Assembly: GCF_002564045.1 (NCBI RefSeq)
Contig: NZ_PDJK01000001.1
Location: forward strand, 1,240,001-1,304,000
From: Amycolatopsis sulphurea
GTDB lineage: Bacteria > Actinomycetota > Actinomycetes > Mycobacteriales > Pseudonocardiaceae
Reading direction: 5' to 3'
Length of the DNA stretch: 64,000 nucleotides
This document shows, piece after piece, positions 24,916 to 32,554 of this stretch. Both the position numbers and the translations under genes were made by a program. The notes under the pieces were generated by a model, which was not told where the DNA came from, made no database searches, and saw only the letters and a list, made by a program, of their open reading frames with translations. Position 1 is the stretch's first letter. Every line of letters begins with the position of its first letter.

Positions 24916-26384
24916 CCACCACCGTCACCCTGCCCGCTCAGCGCGACCTCATCGACGGGCAGTGGTCCGTCCCCGCGGAGCTGCCGGAGGCGCCCCTGTG
25001 CCACCCGGACACCGGGGAGCCGCTGCAGGCTCGGACGCAGACCGCCCCGGACGCGGTGCACCGGGCGATCGCCGCAGCGGAATCCTTGCACCGCAAGGGT
25101 TCCTGGCGCACCAGCCCGATCACCGACCGGATCGCCTTCCTGCGGCGGGTCGCCGCGGCCCTCGAAGCACGGCTCGACGAGATCGCCGCGGCAGATTCGC
25201 TCACCAGCGGGGTCGTCCGCACGGTCACCGGGATGTTCGCCGACGGACTGCCGGACGTGTTCCGCGCCGCGGCGACCCGCCTGGCCGCCGAGCCCGGCGA
25301 ACAGAGCCTTTCCGGTTCGACCGGACCGGTGCGGCTGCTGCACCTTCCGTGGGGGCCGACAGCGGTGATCGCCCCGTGGAACGCGTCCACGTTCACCGTG
25401 GCGAAGAAGACCGCCTTCGCGCTCGCTGCCGGGGCACCGGTGATCGCCAAACCGTCCGGCTGGGCGCCGTCCGGGCCGGTGCTGTTCGCCGAGGTACTGG
25501 CCGGGGCCATCGCGGACGCCGAGGCGCCCCCGGCGTTGTTCCAGCTCGTGCACGGCGACTCCGAAACCGGGCAGCTGCTCGCCCAGGACTCGCGGATCCG
25601 GGCGCTCGCCTTCACCGGGGGCCGGGTGGCGGGGGCCGAGATCGCCCGCGCCGCCGCCGGGCACAGCACCGCGCTGCAGCTGGAACTCGGCAGCAACAAC
25701 CCGGTCGTGGTGCGAGCCGACGCCGACGTGGCCGCCACCGCGGACGCGCTCGTCGCCGGCTTCACCAAGCTCAACGGGCAATGGTGCGAAAGCCCCGGCA
25801 GCGTGTTCGTCCCGGCGGAGCTGCACGACGCGTTGCGGGACGCGATCCTCGACCAGCTGCGGACGATCCGTCTCGGCAGTTGTCTCGACCCGACGTCGAC
25901 GATGGGACCGCAGGCCAACCGCCCGCAGTTCGACCGGGTCGCCGACGCGGTGAAAAGGCTGACGCAGCACGGCGCGACCGCGACGAGCACCACCGGCCTG
26001 CCCGATCTGCCGGGCTGGTTCCACGCCCCGGCGGTCGTGCACGACGCGGACCCCGGCGACACGCTGGACGAGCTTTTCGGCCCGGTCCTGACCCTGCACC
26101 GCACGCACAGCGACCGCGAAGCGGTCGAACTGGCCAACCGCTGCCACACCGGGCTGGCCGGGTATGTGTTCGGCGCCGATCTGGACGCCGCCCTCGCCCT
26201 GGGCGCGCAGCTGGACTGCGGAGAGGTCAAGATCAACGGCACCAGCGTGCTGGACCTGCACCCCGAGTCGACGCAGGGGTTCTGGGGCGGCAGCGGCACC
26301 GGCGCGCACGGCGACGCCGAGCTGCTGCGGTTCTTCCGGGGCGCGCGGATCGTCGGCGTGGACAATCCGGCCTTCCCGATCTGA
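24912..26384 (+). CDS. Aldehyde dehydrogenase (PuuC/benzaldehyde-dehydrogenase-like)
   Basis: 490 residues from GTG 24912. NAD-binding region GPTAVIAPWNASTFTVAKKTAFALAAGAPVIAKPS, catalytic glutamate in LQLELGSNNPVVV, nucleophile in NGQWCESPGSVFV, and late motif DELFGPVLTLHR. It would oxidise the (gamma-glutamyl)aminoaldehyde to the acid, after which the C26 hydrolase frees the amino acid. It is the last gene of the cluster. Confidence 0.92.
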   Translation: MTTTVTLPAQRDLIDGQWSVPAELPEAPLCHPDTGEPLQARTQTAPDAVHRAIAAAESLHRKGSWRTSPITDRIAFLRRVAAALEARLDEIAAADSLTSGVVRTVTGMFADGLPDVFRAAATRLAAEPGEQSLSGSTGPVRLLHLPWGPTAVIAPWNASTFTVAKKTAFALAAGAPVIAKPSGWAPSGPVLFAEVLAGAIADAEAPPALFQLVHGDSETGQLLAQDSRIRALAFTGGRVAGAEIARAAAGHSTALQLELGSNNPVVVRADADVAATADALVAGFTKLNGQWCESPGSVFVPAELHDALRDAILDQLRTIRLGSCLDPTSTMGPQANRPQFDRVADAVKRLTQHGATATSTTGLPDLPGWFHAPAVVHDADPGDTLDELFGPVLTLHRTHSDREAVELANRCHTGLAGYVFGADLDAALALGAQLDCGEVKINGTSVLDLHPESTQGFWGGSGTGAHGDAELLRFFRGARIVGVDNPAFPI

Positions 26385-26439
26385 CCCCTCGTTCCCCTCA
26401 GGGTCCCGGCAATGGTGTGCGCCGGCCTGTTTCAGGTCT

Positions 26440-26456
26440 GTGAAGGGCCCCTTCAC
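26440..26456. repeat. Single GTGAAGGGCCCCTTCAC palindrome
   Basis: Half unit of the 47-nt repeat, followed by GGACTCAG like the start of a second half that is missing. Confidence 0.8.
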
Positions 26457-26478
26457 GGACTCAGTCTTTGTGCCCCGC

Positions 26479-26544
26479 TGGGGCGCCTGGTTCGGGGTGC
26501 AAATAGGGAGTGCCTCAGCAGTCCCATAGGAACCACGCGCCCCA
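26479..26544. repeat. Imperfect inverted repeat, possible mobile-element relic
   Basis: TGGGGCGCCTGGTTC (26479-26493) pairs with GAACCACGCGCCCCA (26530-26544) with one mismatch around a 36-base centre. The 14-bp direct repeats at 26399 and 26581 flank it. No transposase fragment is seen. Confidence 0.5.
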
Positions 26545-26753
26545 AGAGGGTGATTTGGTACCTATTTACGGGTCAGAGTCCAGGGTCCCGGCAAAGTTGG
26601 TCGAGGACCCGTGATCAGCAGAGAGTGAGCCGTGGCTGCCGCGTCATCATCGACGCCTGCCATCTTCGTCGATTTCGCCCGGCAGCGGGCGAAGCGGAGG
26701 CGTTCGAGACGCGCGACCACCTCGCGCTGTGCACCGGACCTGTCTCGGGGTCT

Positions 26754-26770
26754 GTGAAGGGGCCCTTCAC
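26754..26770. repeat. Single GTGAAGGGGCCCTTCAC palindrome
   Basis: Half unit of the 47-nt repeat, followed by AGACCTC. It lies 3' of the FadR-type gene. Confidence 0.8.
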
Positions 26771-26904
26771 AGACCTCCACGGTCGGCGCAGGCCCCTCAC
26801 ACCGACCTTGCCGACACCCGGCGGGCACCCTGGTGAAGTAGCCGCCTCACCAGGGGAAACGGCCACGCACGGTACGGGACCTCCCCGCCCGTCCCGGGCG
26901 CGCG

Positions 26905-27609
26905 TCAGCTGCGCACGCCGTTGCCGAACACCACCTCGTGCAGTTCGAGGCGGGTCTGCTCCAGGTGTGCCTCCATCGCGCTCGCGGCCAGCCCCGCGTT
27001 GCGGTCGCGGACCGCCTCGTATACCGCGGTGTGCCCGGCCCGGCTCGTCTCCACCAGCTCGGTGTAGACGAGCCGGTCGACCGGGACGAACATCTCGCCG
27101 CGGGCCTGGCTTATCGCGGTTTCCAGGCGCTTGTTGCGCGCGGCCCGGGCCAGGGTGCTGTGGAATGCGGCGTCGGCCGCCCGGAACGACGTGCGGCTGT
27201 CCGCGTCGGCCAGCTGGGCGATGCTGGTGGCGAGGGCGGCCAGGTGCGCCTCCGTCCGGCGCCCGGCGGCCAGCGCGGCCGCCCGCGACTCCAGGCCGAT
27301 GCGCAGATCGAGGATGTCGCCCAGCTCGTCCACCCGGCTGCGCATCTGGCGGACCCAGTCGTCGTAGGGCCGGTTCAGCTCGGTGACGAAGGTGCCGCCG
27401 GTCGCGCCGCGCCGGACCTCGACGTAACCACCCGCCTGCAGCAGCCGGATCGCCTCGCGCAGGCTGACCCGTCCGACCCCCATCCGCTCCGACAGCTCGC
27501 GCTCCGGCGGCAGCCGGTCCCCCGGCCCCAGCTCCCCGGAGTGGATCAGCGTGCGCACCCGCCGCGCGATGTCCTCGCTGACTGTCGACGAGGTCAACTC
27601 GAAGTCCAT
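26905..27609 (-). CDS. GntR-family regulator, FadR/FCD type
   Basis: 234 residues from ATG 27609. N-terminal winged helix (IARRVRTLIHSGELGPGDRLPPERELSERMGVGRVSLREAIRLLQAGGYVEVRRGATGGTFV), then an all-helical FCD domain with acidic and histidine residues at metal-site positions (DAAFHSTLARAARN, HTAVYEAVRDRN). A TAATGT -10 lies seven bases before the ATG, so this mRNA also looks leaderless. It converges on the Puu-like cluster and is its likely repressor. Confidence 0.9.
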   Translation of the reverse strand: MDFELTSSTVSEDIARRVRTLIHSGELGPGDRLPPERELSERMGVGRVSLREAIRLLQAGGYVEVRRGATGGTFVTELNRPYDDWVRQMRSRVDELGDILDLRIGLESRAAALAAGRRTEAHLAALATSIAQLADADSRTSFRAADAAFHSTLARAARNKRLETAISQARGEMFVPVDRLVYTELVETSRAGHTAVYEAVRDRNAGLAASAMEAHLEQTRLELHEVVFGNGVRS

Positions 27610-27758
27610 AGGTACCACATTAGAGCCAAACCGCGCCGCGGCCACTCTTCCTGTCCTCCAGATCACCCGTCCGCTCCACGCGGGCGGCGGGATCGCCACC
27701 CCGACCGTCCCTTTGAGACCGCCTCGCGCGGCCTCGGTACCGGGAATACGCGGGAGAT

Positions 27759-28877
27759 TCAGGACTCCGGGTACCCGCTGCCGTCGAGCAGATCCGCGGC
27801 GGCGCCTTCGAGCGCGGCCGCCGTTTCGATCGAGCGTGGCAGCATCGTTTTTTCGTAGCCGCGGATCGCATCCTCGACCGTGGCGGCGTTCGCCAGGGCG
27901 AGCGCGAGTTCACTGGCGTCGAGCATGGCGAGGTTGACGCCGACGCCGAGTGGCGGCATCAGATGCGCCGCATCGCCCAGGAGGGTCACCGACCGGTGAT
28001 GGTCCCAGGTGTGCGGCACCGGGAGAGCGAAGATCGGGCGATCGACATAGGGGCCGTCGTTGTCGGTGATCAACCGCAGCAGCCTGGGCGACCAGTGTGC
28101 GTACTCTTCCAGCAGCAGTTCCCGGATGCCTTCGGCGGGCAACCCGGTGCTGGACATCCAGTCCGCCGGTGTCCGCCGGATGAGGTAGACGCGGATGTGG
28201 TCGCCACTGTTGCGCTGGGCGAACATCCCGCGTTCGCCGTCGGCCGCGGCGGCGCTGCCCTGGCCGACCAGCTCGGCGATCTCCGGATGCCGGTCGGTCA
28301 CGCCGGAGAACCACGCCTCCACGAAGCTCACCCCGGTGTACTCCGGCACCGCCGGGGACACCGCCCGGCGCACCCGGGAGAAGGCACCGTCGGCGCCGAT
28401 CACCAGATCCGCCTCGGCCGTGGTGCCGTCCGCGAAGTGCAGCACCGGCGGCCCGTCCACGGGCCCGCCGACGTGCGCCAGCTGTCGGCCCCACTGCACC
28501 GTGCCGGGCTCCAGCGAACGCAGCAGCAACGCACGCAGCTGTCCGCGGTCGATCTCGGGTTTGCTTCTCTCGTCCGGCTCGGGGACGTGGTGGAAGAGGA
28601 GGCCGGCGCCGCTCGGGTCGAGCTGGCGCAGCTCCTGCCCTTCGGGCCGGGACAACGCGTGGAACTCGTCGAGCAGACCGGCCGCACGCAGGGCGACCTG
28701 GCCGTCGTCGGGGTGCAGGTCGAGCGTGCCGCCCTGATCGCGGGCGTCCGGCCCGGGGTCGCGGTCGTGCACGGTGACCGCGATGCCGTGCCGTTGCAGG
28801 ATCCGGGCGCAGGTCAGCCCGGCCGGACCGGCGCCGGCGATGCTGATTCTCGCCCGGTGTGGTGCTGGTGAGGTCAT
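27759..28877 (-). CDS. FAD-dependent monooxygenase (TetX-like, group A flavoprotein)
   Basis: 372 residues from ATG 28877 with AGGGGAG upstream. FAD motif ISIAGAGPAGLTCARILQRHGIAVTVHDRD, the middle motif VIGADGAFSRVRRAVSP, and the second FAD motif VTLLGDAAHLMPPLGVGVNLAMLDASELA. Such enzymes hydroxylate aromatic or polyketide compounds with NAD(P)H; TetX-like members can inactivate antibiotics. A TetR regulator is divergent from it, so it is probably inducible by a toxic or aromatic ligand. Confidence 0.92.
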   Translation of the reverse strand: MTSPAPHRARISIAGAGPAGLTCARILQRHGIAVTVHDRDPGPDARDQGGTLDLHPDDGQVALRAAGLLDEFHALSRPEGQELRQLDPSGAGLLFHHVPEPDERSKPEIDRGQLRALLLRSLEPGTVQWGRQLAHVGGPVDGPPVLHFADGTTAEADLVIGADGAFSRVRRAVSPAVPEYTGVSFVEAWFSGVTDRHPEIAELVGQGSAAAADGERGMFAQRNSGDHIRVYLIRRTPADWMSSTGLPAEGIRELLLEEYAHWSPRLLRLITDNDGPYVDRPIFALPVPHTWDHHRSVTLLGDAAHLMPPLGVGVNLAMLDASELALALANAATVEDAIRGYEKTMLPRSIETAAALEGAAADLLDGSGYPES

Positions 28878-28931
28878 GGACGCTCCCCTTTCGTCGCTGG
28901 GTGTCCTCACCAGAAAAGCAGACTCGACCAC

Positions 28932-28952
28932 AAAGTGCAATGAGTACACTTT
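28932..28952. promoter_or_regulatory. TetR-type operator between monooxygenase and TetR genes
   Basis: AAAGTGCA-ATGAG-TACACTTT: arms are complementary at 7 of 8 positions. It lies in the 109-bp divergent gap and directly abuts the -35 of the TetR promoter. Confidence 0.7.
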
Positions 28953-28980
28953 TTGCTTCGGGCCACCTTCGGTTTAGACT
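28953..28980 (+). promoter_or_regulatory. Probable leaderless promoter of the TetR gene
   Basis: TTGCTT, 16-base spacer, TAGACT at 28975-28980. The GTG start follows six bases later and no ribosome site is present. Confidence 0.55.
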
Positions 28981-28986
28981 GCCGGG

Positions 28987-29577
28987 GTGACCACCTCCGC
29001 GCCCGGGCGCCGCGAACGCAAGAAGGCCGCCACCCGGCAGGCGATCGCCGACGCGGCGCTCGACCTGTTCCTCGAGCACGGCTACGACGAGGTCAGCATC
29101 CGCGCCATCGCGGATGCCGCGGACGTGTCGACGACGACCGTGTTCAAACACTTCAGCGGCAAGGAAGCGTTGGTGTTCGACCAGGATTCGGACCGGGAGG
29201 CGGCACTCGTCGCCGCGGTGCGGGACCGGCCTGCCGGGCAAGGCATCCCCGATGCCCTGCGCGCGCACGTGCTGTCCAGCTGGCTGCCGCTCTCGGCGGA
29301 CCCGCGGTACGCGGAATTCACCGCCCTGACTGAGGCAACCCCGGCCCTGCGCGCGTACGCCGACCGCATGTGGACCCGCCACACCGACACCCTCGCCGCC
29401 ACGATCGCCGCCGAAACCGGTGCGGCCCACGATGATCCGGCGTGTCTGGCGCTGGCCCGGTTCGCGCTGGAGATCCCGTCACTCACCCGCGGCCGGCCCG
29501 ATCCGGCGGCTGCCATCACCGCGATGTTCGACCTGCTGACCCACGGCTGGGACGCCGCGCACGGCGACTCCCGATGA
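28987..29577 (+). CDS. TetR-family regulator
   Basis: 196 residues. N-terminal helix-turn-helix RQAIADAALDLFLEHGYDEVSIRAIADAADVSTTTVFKHFSGKEALVFDQD is classical TetR. The C-terminal ligand domain is helical without a recognised subfamily. Divergent from the TetX-like monooxygenase with a palindrome between them, it should repress that gene and itself. Confidence 0.92.
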   Translation: MTTSAPGRRERKKAATRQAIADAALDLFLEHGYDEVSIRAIADAADVSTTTVFKHFSGKEALVFDQDSDREAALVAAVRDRPAGQGIPDALRAHVLSSWLPLSADPRYAEFTALTEATPALRAYADRMWTRHTDTLAATIAAETGAAHDDPACLALARFALEIPSLTRGRPDPAAAITAMFDLLTHGWDAAHGDSR

Positions 29578-29611
29578 TCCGTCCATTGTGGACCGGGGTG
29601 GTTCGTTCCGC

Positions 29612-29630
29612 CTGATTCCCGCGGAATCGG
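29612..29630. terminator. Small bidirectional hairpin between TetR and SRPBCC genes
   Basis: GATTCC-CGC-GGAATC, extended by a wobble and a CG pair, between two convergent stop codons. Confidence 0.45.
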
Positions 29631-29631
29631 G

Positions 29632-30054
29632 TCAGCCAGAAGGGGAAAGCGCGGCACGCAAGGCCGCGGCCTCCGCATTCACCATGGCGCGGATCTTGCC
29701 CGCCCCGAGCACCCCGAGCAGCAGGCCGAACGGCCCGGTCATCGCGAAGCCGAGCACCACGGTGCACGACCCGTCGGCGGCCGGGACGACGATGTGGTCG
29801 GCGACCTGCCGGACCCCACCGCGATCGCTGACCCACCGGAAGCGGCGGCCCGGCTCGACAAGGTCGATCAGGTACCGGACCGCAGCCCGGCGGGGCTGTT
29901 TGATCCGCACCACCGCCCCCTGGGCGGGCCGCTCCAGATCGGTCTCGATCGCTTCGACCGTCGGCGTCCACCGCGGCCACGCCGGTAGCGCGGACAGCAC
30001 GTCCCACGCCTGCTCGGCGCCGGCCGTCAGCGGCATTTCGATCCGATACTCCAT
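29632..30054 (-). CDS. SRPBCC (START-like) family protein
   Basis: 140 residues. MEYRIEMPLTAGAEQAWDVLSALPAWPRWTPTVEAIE and PGRRFRWVSDRGGVRQVADHIVVPAADGSCTVVLGFAMTGPFG are typical of the polyketide-cyclase/dehydrase or SRPBCC fold with a hydrophobic cavity. The specific ligand is unknown. It may belong with the neighbouring flavin monooxygenase, but transcription is convergent with TetR. Confidence 0.8.
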   Translation of the reverse strand: MEYRIEMPLTAGAEQAWDVLSALPAWPRWTPTVEAIETDLERPAQGAVVRIKQPRRAAVRYLIDLVEPGRRFRWVSDRGGVRQVADHIVVPAADGSCTVVLGFAMTGPFGLLLGVLGAGKIRAMVNAEAAALRAALSPSG

Positions 30055-30128
30055 TCCGGCCAGTATGCCGCCATACCACCGGGTCCCGGTCCGGACCCGG
30101 CAGGCGGGCCAACGCCGGCGTGGGTATC

Positions 30129-30146
30129 GTCCTGCCCGAACAGGAC
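30129..30146. promoter_or_regulatory. Inverted repeat GTCCTG-CCCGAA-CAGGAC
   Basis: A perfect 6-6-6 inverted repeat between the divergent SRPBCC gene and the broken DUF4177-like gene. It is a plausible operator. Confidence 0.45.
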
Positions 30147-30189
30147 AATCGAACGTAGCCGGCCCTTGGCCGCGCAGGGGGAATACCGG

Positions 30190-30354
30190 GTGCTGACCTA
30201 CAAGCTCCGGATGAAGGGCTTCGGCTACAGCCAGATCGAGAGCGACCTCAACGGCCTCGGCTAGGAAGGCTGGGAAGCGGTCGGCAGCATCGCCCCCAGC
30301 TACGGCCAGGGCCAGGCGGTCGAACTCGCCGTGATGGTCAAGCGGGCGGTCTGA
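30190..30354 (+). pseudogene. DUF4177-like small protein gene with in-frame amber codon
   Basis: Fifty-five codons from GTG 30190: VLTYKLRMKGFGYSQIESDLNGLG, then TAG at 30262-30264, then EGWEAVGSIAPSYGQGQAVELAVMVKRAV and TGA. The two halves together form the short DUF4177-type fold, in which EGWE normally follows the helix without a break (usually one residue such as Ala at the stop position). A single codon change explains the break. It may be a recent pseudogene or a sequencing error; amber readthrough is unlikely in this group. Confidence 0.7.
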
Positions 30355-30392
30355 GCCTCCCCCGCGCCTCCGGACTCGGCCCCGCGGGGGGC

Positions 30393-30421
30393 AAAGCTGT
30401 GAAGGGTCCCTTCACAGCTTT
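30393..30421. repeat. 29-nt palindrome AAAGCTGTGAAGGG-T-CCCTTCACAGCTTT
   Basis: A variant of the repeat family with longer AAAGCT flanks and a single central T. It lies just after the broken DUF4177-like gene and could also act as its terminator. Confidence 0.8.
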
Positions 30422-30465
30422 GGCCAGGGTGTCGGCAAAGTCGGTGTGGAGGTCCGTGAAGGGCC

Positions 30466-30512
30466 GTGAAGGGGCCCTTCACAGACTCTGAGTCCGTGAA
30501 GGGCCCCTTCAC
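30466..30512. repeat. 47-nt nested palindrome (GTGAAGGGGCCCTTCAC family)
   Basis: The full unit, with AGACTC in the left connector and GAGTCC in the right, so one mismatch in the long stem. It is preceded by an extra partial arm (GTCCGTGAAGGGCC). Confidence 0.85.
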
Positions 30513-30619
30513 GGACCCGAAACCGCGCCGGCGCACGCCACGAGGTGGTCGCACACACCTCCGCATCGCCCGCCGCCGGGCCCCCGGCCAACTTCGCCGG
30601 AACCCCGGACGCAGAGTCC

Positions 30620-30636
30620 GTGAAGGGACCCTTCAC
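30620..30636. repeat. Single GTGAAGGGACCCTTCAC palindrome
   Basis: Half unit preceded by GAGTCC, with a GACC centre instead of GGCC. Confidence 0.8.
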
Positions 30637-30731
30637 AGCCTTTCTCCATCCCAGCCGTATGCCGCGCGGCATAGGGCTTGTCCACCCGTCGGCTGATGCG
30701 CAGACGCTCGCCGTTCGGCTACCGTGACTCC

Positions 30732-31856
30732 GTGCTGGGTGAACGGGCATACGGCTGGTTGCGCGGGCACCAGTCCCTGGTGGACGCCGGTATAGCCGGG
30801 CTCATTGCGGCGGGTGGCCTCGCCTGGGGTCTCGCACTCGCGGCCCCGCCTGGGTTTCTGATCTTCTCCGCGGTGCTTCCGCTCCCGCTCGTCGTGCGCC
30901 GCCGCAGTCCGGCGGGGTGCGCGGGGGCGGCATTCCTGCTGGCGCTTGGGCAATGGCTGCTCGTCGGGCACGATGTCGGCGCTGTTCCGGCTGACGTGGC
31001 CGTCCCGATGGCCGTGTACGCCTGCGCGTATTACGGTCCACTGTGGACGCAGCGGGCGGCATTGGCGGCCGGGGTGGCCGGTGCGGTGCTCGGCGGGGTG
31101 AGCTGGCCGCTGGTGCCCGCGCCCTGGTGGGCGCACCTGCTCCTCGGCGGTTTCCTGGCAGGCACGGTCGTCGCGGCCTGGACGCTCGGGGCGCTGCATC
31201 GGGCGCGCCGGGCGGAGACGGCCGCACAGGCGGAGCGGGCGGTTTTGGCCGAGCGCAACCGGATCGCCCGGGAGATGCACGACGTCGTGGCGCACACTCT
31301 GTCCATTGTGATCGCCCAGGCGGACGGCGGCCGCTACGCCCTCGCGTCGGCGCCCGAAACCGCAGGGCGGGCGCTGGGCACGATCGGCGACCACGCGCGG
31401 CAAGCACTCGCCGAGACCCGCCGGATCCTCGGCGTGCTCCGTGACCCGGATTGGGCCGATTCACCGACCCCACAGCCTGGACTCGCGGACTTGCCCGGGC
31501 TGATCGAACAGGCCCGCAGCGGTGGACAGAACGTGCGGTTCTCCTTCAGTCCGCCGGAAGATCCGGTCCCGCCGGGCCTCGGACTGGTCGCGTACCGGAT
31601 CGTCCAAGAAGGACTGACGAACGTGCGCAGGCACGCCGGGCCGTCCGCCCGGGCCGAGGTCGCAGTGCACGCCGACGGCGCACGGCTGGAGATCGAGGTG
31701 CGCGACACCGGTCCCGGGCTCCCCAATAGAACGACCGGTGGGTACGGCTTGCTCGGGATGCGCGAACGTGCCGCCGCCTATGGCGGGCAAGTGCGGCTGG
31801 GGACGGCCCCGGGCGGCGGAACCGTGCTGCGGGCCAGTATCCCGGTGTCCCCATGA
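30732..31856 (+). CDS. Sensor histidine kinase (NarL-type, HisKA_3)
   Basis: 374 residues from GTG 30732 (VLGERAYGW...). Four to five membrane helices in the first 160 residues, then the phospho-acceptor region AERNRIAREMHDVVAHTLSIVIAQ and the ATPase domain DTGPGLPNRTTGGYGLLGMRERAAAYGG. There is no large extracellular sensor domain, so it probably senses the membrane. Its stop overlaps the response-regulator start (ATGA). Confidence 0.9.
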   Translation: MLGERAYGWLRGHQSLVDAGIAGLIAAGGLAWGLALAAPPGFLIFSAVLPLPLVVRRRSPAGCAGAAFLLALGQWLLVGHDVGAVPADVAVPMAVYACAYYGPLWTQRAALAAGVAGAVLGGVSWPLVPAPWWAHLLLGGFLAGTVVAAWTLGALHRARRAETAAQAERAVLAERNRIAREMHDVVAHTLSIVIAQADGGRYALASAPETAGRALGTIGDHARQALAETRRILGVLRDPDWADSPTPQPGLADLPGLIEQARSGGQNVRFSFSPPEDPVPPGLGLVAYRIVQEGLTNVRRHAGPSARAEVAVHADGARLEIEVRDTGPGLPNRTTGGYGLLGMRERAAAYGGQVRLGTAPGGGTVLRASIPVSP

Positions 31857-32527
31857 ACCGCATCCGGGTGCTGCTGGTCGAAGATCAGGCGCTGGTCCGT
31901 GCAGGACTGCGGATGGTGCTGGACGCGCAACCGGATCTGATCGTCGCGGGCGAGGCGGGCGACGGGCTGGACGCCGTCCAGCAGGTGCCGCGGCTGCGGC
32001 CGGACGTGGTACTGATGGACGTGCGGATGCCGGTCCTCGACGGTATCGAGGCGACCCGGCGGATCACCGCACTGCCCGGCCCGCCGAAGGTGCTCATCCT
32101 CACCACCTACGACCTCGACGAGCACGTGCTGGCCGCGATCCGCGCCGGAGCGACCGGATTCCTGCTCAAGGATGCCCCGCCGGAACAGCTGCTCGGCGCG
32201 CTGCGCACCGTGCACGACGGCGACGCCGTGCTCGCCGCCTCCGCGACCCGCCGTCTGCTGAACCGGCTGGCGCCGCCGCTCGACGAATCCGCGGTCCGCG
32301 CGGTCGCCACGCTGACCGCCCGGGAACGGGAGATCCTCGCCGAACTCGGCGGCGGCCGGTCGAACGCGGAGATCGCGGCCCGGCTCACCGTCGCCGAGGG
32401 GACGGTCAAGACCCACGTCAGCAACGTCCTGACGAAGCTCGGCATCCGCGACCGGGCGCAAGCCGTTGTGCTCGCGTATGAATCGGGCGTGGTCCGGCCC
32501 GGCGAACGGGGCACGCCGGACCGGTGA
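31853..32527 (+). CDS. Response regulator, NarL/LuxR type
   Basis: 224 residues. The receiver domain has the phospho-acceptor in PDVVLMDVRMPVLDG and KDAPPEQLLGALR. The C-terminal LuxR helix-turn-helix is LTAREREILAELGGGRSNAEIAARLTVAEGTVKTHVSNVLTKLGIRDRAQAV. It is the cognate partner of the preceding kinase. No target gene is evident nearby. Confidence 0.95.
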   Translation: MNRIRVLLVEDQALVRAGLRMVLDAQPDLIVAGEAGDGLDAVQQVPRLRPDVVLMDVRMPVLDGIEATRRITALPGPPKVLILTTYDLDEHVLAAIRAGATGFLLKDAPPEQLLGALRTVHDGDAVLAASATRRLLNRLAPPLDESAVRAVATLTAREREILAELGGGRSNAEIAARLTVAEGTVKTHVSNVLTKLGIRDRAQAVVLAYESGVVRPGERGTPDR

Positions 32528-32554
32528 CGATGGTGGTCACCAAGCGAAACCGAC

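Larger units (their letters stand above)
26385..26904. other. Intergenic region rich in repeats, no gene
   Basis: 520 bp between convergent genes. It holds two short palindromic repeat copies, a 14-bp direct repeat CAGGGTCCCGGCAA (26399-26412 and 26581-26594), and between them a long imperfect inverted repeat. No coding frame has the features of a real gene. Confidence 0.6.
30355..30731. other. Repeat-packed intergenic region before the histidine kinase
   Basis: 377 bp without a supported gene. It contains three palindromic elements of the GTGAAGGG family in different states (30393-30421, 30466-30512, 30620-30636), the densest cluster in the window. Confidence 0.7.

Noticed and set aside
30262..30264. 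Programmed amber readthrough (for example pyrrolysine)
   Set aside because: There is no sign of the needed machinery and a one-codon lesion or error is much simpler.
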